Shown here: positions 62,854 through 64,000 of the stretch, one piece after another
Numbering within the stretch: the stretch's first letter is position 1
Layout of the letters: each line of letters opens with the position of its first letter
Source of the DNA: Vespa crabro
Lineage: Eukaryota > Arthropoda > Insecta > Hymenoptera > Vespidae
Reading direction: 5' to 3'
Length of the DNA stretch: 64,000 nt
Assembly (NCBI RefSeq): GCF_910589235.1
Contig: NC_060955.1
Location: 10,188,837-10,252,836 of the forward strand
Program-made: the position numbers and the translations under genes
The notes under the pieces: generated by a model
Seen by the model: the letters and a program-made list of their open reading frames with translations, nothing else
Databases searched by the model: none
Told to the model about the DNA's origin: nothing

Positions 62854-64000
62854 TTATATTCTTGTTATATTCTTTATTCTGCATCGATAGAATATAAAAT
62901 CAATGAAATTCAACGAGATATCTACTTTTCGTTTTTCGACGATACGCGTATATGAGCGAAAAATCTCATATACGAACGAAACAATGTTAAAACTTCGATT
63001 CCAATATAAAATAGATGTTTGATCTTATGAAATGCAATGTTCTGCATCGATTGGTAACATTTTTCAAACTGTGGCGCAACTATTACTAAAGATTTCACGA
63101 AATTAACTTCGCGTATAGCGAAATTCGCGTATGTCGGTTAAGTTTTTCGATAAAAATCATATGAAAACGCCTATTTAAACATAGCAAACACGTTATATTC
63201 TTGTTATATTCTTTATTCTGCATCGATAGAATATAAAATCAATGAAATTGAACGAGATTTCAACTTTTCGTTTTTCGACGATACGCGTATATGAGCGAAA
63301 AATCGTATATACGATGCGAAACAATGTTAAAACTATGATTCCAATATAAAATAGATGTTTGATCTTATGAAATGCAATGTTCTGCATCGATTGGTAACAT
63401 TTTTCAAACTGTGGCGCAACTATTACTAAAGATTTCACGAAATTAACTTCGCGTATGTCGGTTAAGTTTTTCGATAAAAATCATATGAAAACGCCTATTT
63501 AAACATAGTAAACACGTTATATTCTTGTTATATTCTTTATTCTGCATCGATAGAATATAAAATCAATGAAATTCAACGAGATATCTACTTTTCGTTTTTC
63601 GACGATACGCGTATATGAGCGAAAAATCTCATATACGAACGAAACAATGTTAAAACTTCGATTCCAATATAAAATAGATGTTTGATCTTATGAAATGCAA
63701 TGTTCTGCATCGATTGGTAACATTTTTCAAACTGTGGCGCAACTATTACTAAAGATTTCACGAAATTAACTTCGCGTATAGCGAAATTCGCGTATGTCGG
63801 TTAAGTTTTTCGATAAAAATCATATGAAAACGCCTATTTAAACATAGCAAACACGTTATATTCTTGTTATATTCTTTATTCTGCATCGATAGAATATAAA
63901 ATCAATGAAATTGAACGAGATTTCAACTTTTCGTTTTTCGACGATACGCGTATATGAGCGAAAAATCGTATATACGATGCGAAACAATGTTAAAACTATG
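62854..64000 (+). repeat. Dimer repeat at the right edge (~663 bp)
   Basis: Units 62854 B and 63193 A (short) are repeated by 63517 B and the truncated 63856. Both pairs carry 'catagtaaacacg' before the B unit, 'gaaattcaacg' in it, 'gcgcaactatt', 'gtcggttaag' and, in the A unit, 'aaactatgattcc', as far as the window shows (sequence ends at 'aaaactatg'). Confidence 0.87.
63193..63516 (+). repeat. Short monomer (324 bp), 16-bp deletion in a type A unit
   Basis: Deletion near 63445-63460 followed by 'ggttaag'. The left part is type A ('aaactatgattcc'), so the deletion has moved onto another background, probably by exchange with a 62531-type unit. Confidence 0.9.

Larger units (their letters stand above)
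1..64000 (+). repeat. Satellite DNA array, ~340-bp monomer, 188 complete copies
   Basis: One satellite family fills the window, all units in the same orientation. Monomers were delimited at the conserved 'cg|ttat' step after the 'catagcaaacac' block. Spacing is 339-340 bp for most units, 337-338 bp for a few, and 322-324 bp for ten units with a 16-bp deletion. Landmarks in order along each unit: 'ttctgcatcgat', 'gaaattgaacgag', 'cttttcgtttttcgac', 'atacgcgtat', the A/B-diagnostic segment, 'caatgttaaaac', 'aatataaaat', a second 'ttctgcatcgat', 'caaactgtgg', 'ttcgcgtatagcgaa', 'tttttcgataaaaatc' and 'tatttaaacatag'. A hand count on a type A consensus gives 51 C and 53 G in 340 bp (about 31% GC) and 23 CpG. 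No inserted element or unique sequence was seen. The family name is unknown to me; the eukaryotic heterochromatin assignment is inference from the organisation. Confidence 0.97.

Noticed and set aside
553..63438. Regular minus-strand open frames of 64-116 codons as a family of small membrane proteins
   Set aside because: They recur once per satellite unit, depend mostly on GTG starts, change length through satellite indels and have no ribosome-binding or domain signal. The hydrophobic stretch is expected from AT-rich codons.
1..64000. CRISPR array or phage/plasmid iterons
   Set aside because: There are no short repeats alternating with unique spacers. The unit is 340 bp, repeated nearly 190 times without any replication or cas gene.
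1..64000. A single stable higher-order repeat over the whole window
   Set aside because: Copy offsets vary (1, 2, 3, 5, 7, 8, 9, 12, 17, 27, 37, 39 and 42 units) and neighbouring blocks differ, so no constant period fits.
1..64000. tRNA, rRNA or telomeric repeats
   Set aside because: No tRNA-like fold, rRNA-like stretch or short telomere motif was seen between or within the units.

Overview
The whole window is one uninterrupted tandem array of a single AT-rich satellite DNA family with a monomer of about 339-340 bp. I place monomer boundaries at the conserved 'cg|ttat' step and find 188 complete monomers (214 to 63855) plus two partial ones (1-213 and 63856-64000). All lie head to tail in the same orientation. 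I see no protein-coding gene, tRNA, rRNA, CRISPR array, transposon insertion or unique-sequence island. Long homogeneous satellite arrays of this kind are typical of eukaryotic constitutive heterochromatin (pericentromeric, centromeric or sex/B chromosome). The family is not one I recognise by name. It is about 31% GC yet very rich in CpG, so the host probably has little CpG methylation. An insect or similar invertebrate is a reasonable but weak guess.

Two monomer types are mixed through the array. Type A (340 bp) carries the 12-bp palindrome TCGTATATACGA. Type B (339 bp) replaces it so that a 10-bp inverted repeat with an 8-nt loop forms instead. A third form, here called A', is type A with a 1-bp deletion in the palindrome; it occurs only to the right of 24.9 kb. 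Each monomer also carries a TTCGC/GCGAA hairpin overlapping a 9-bp direct repeat at 16-bp spacing. Loss of one 16-bp period gives ten short monomers (322-324 bp), all to the right of 38.2 kb. Colinear short matches between the two halves of the monomer suggest that the unit arose from an ancestral duplication of a roughly 170-bp element.

The array has no fixed higher-order repeat. It is a patchwork of recent tandem and long-range copies. These include a 5-mer doubled at 892-4287, a 3-kb block repeated at 4.07 kb offset (2.93-5.89 / 7.00-9.96 kb), a block at 13.23 kb offset (1-1.57 / 13.24-14.80 kb), trimers at 18.5-20.6 kb and 52.1-56.1 kb, a 27-monomer offset copy (36.9-39.2 / 46.0-48.4 kb), a 9-monomer offset copy (57.5-58.8 / 60.5-61.9 kb) and a dimer at the right end. 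This fits repeated unequal exchange and gene conversion, with different variants fixed at the two ends.

The many minus-strand open frames of 64-116 codons recur once per monomer. Most need a GTG start and are by-products of the homogenised repeat; I do not annotate them as genes. Types, boundaries and copy relationships were read by eye, so block edges are accurate to roughly 50-100 bp and identities are not given as percentages.
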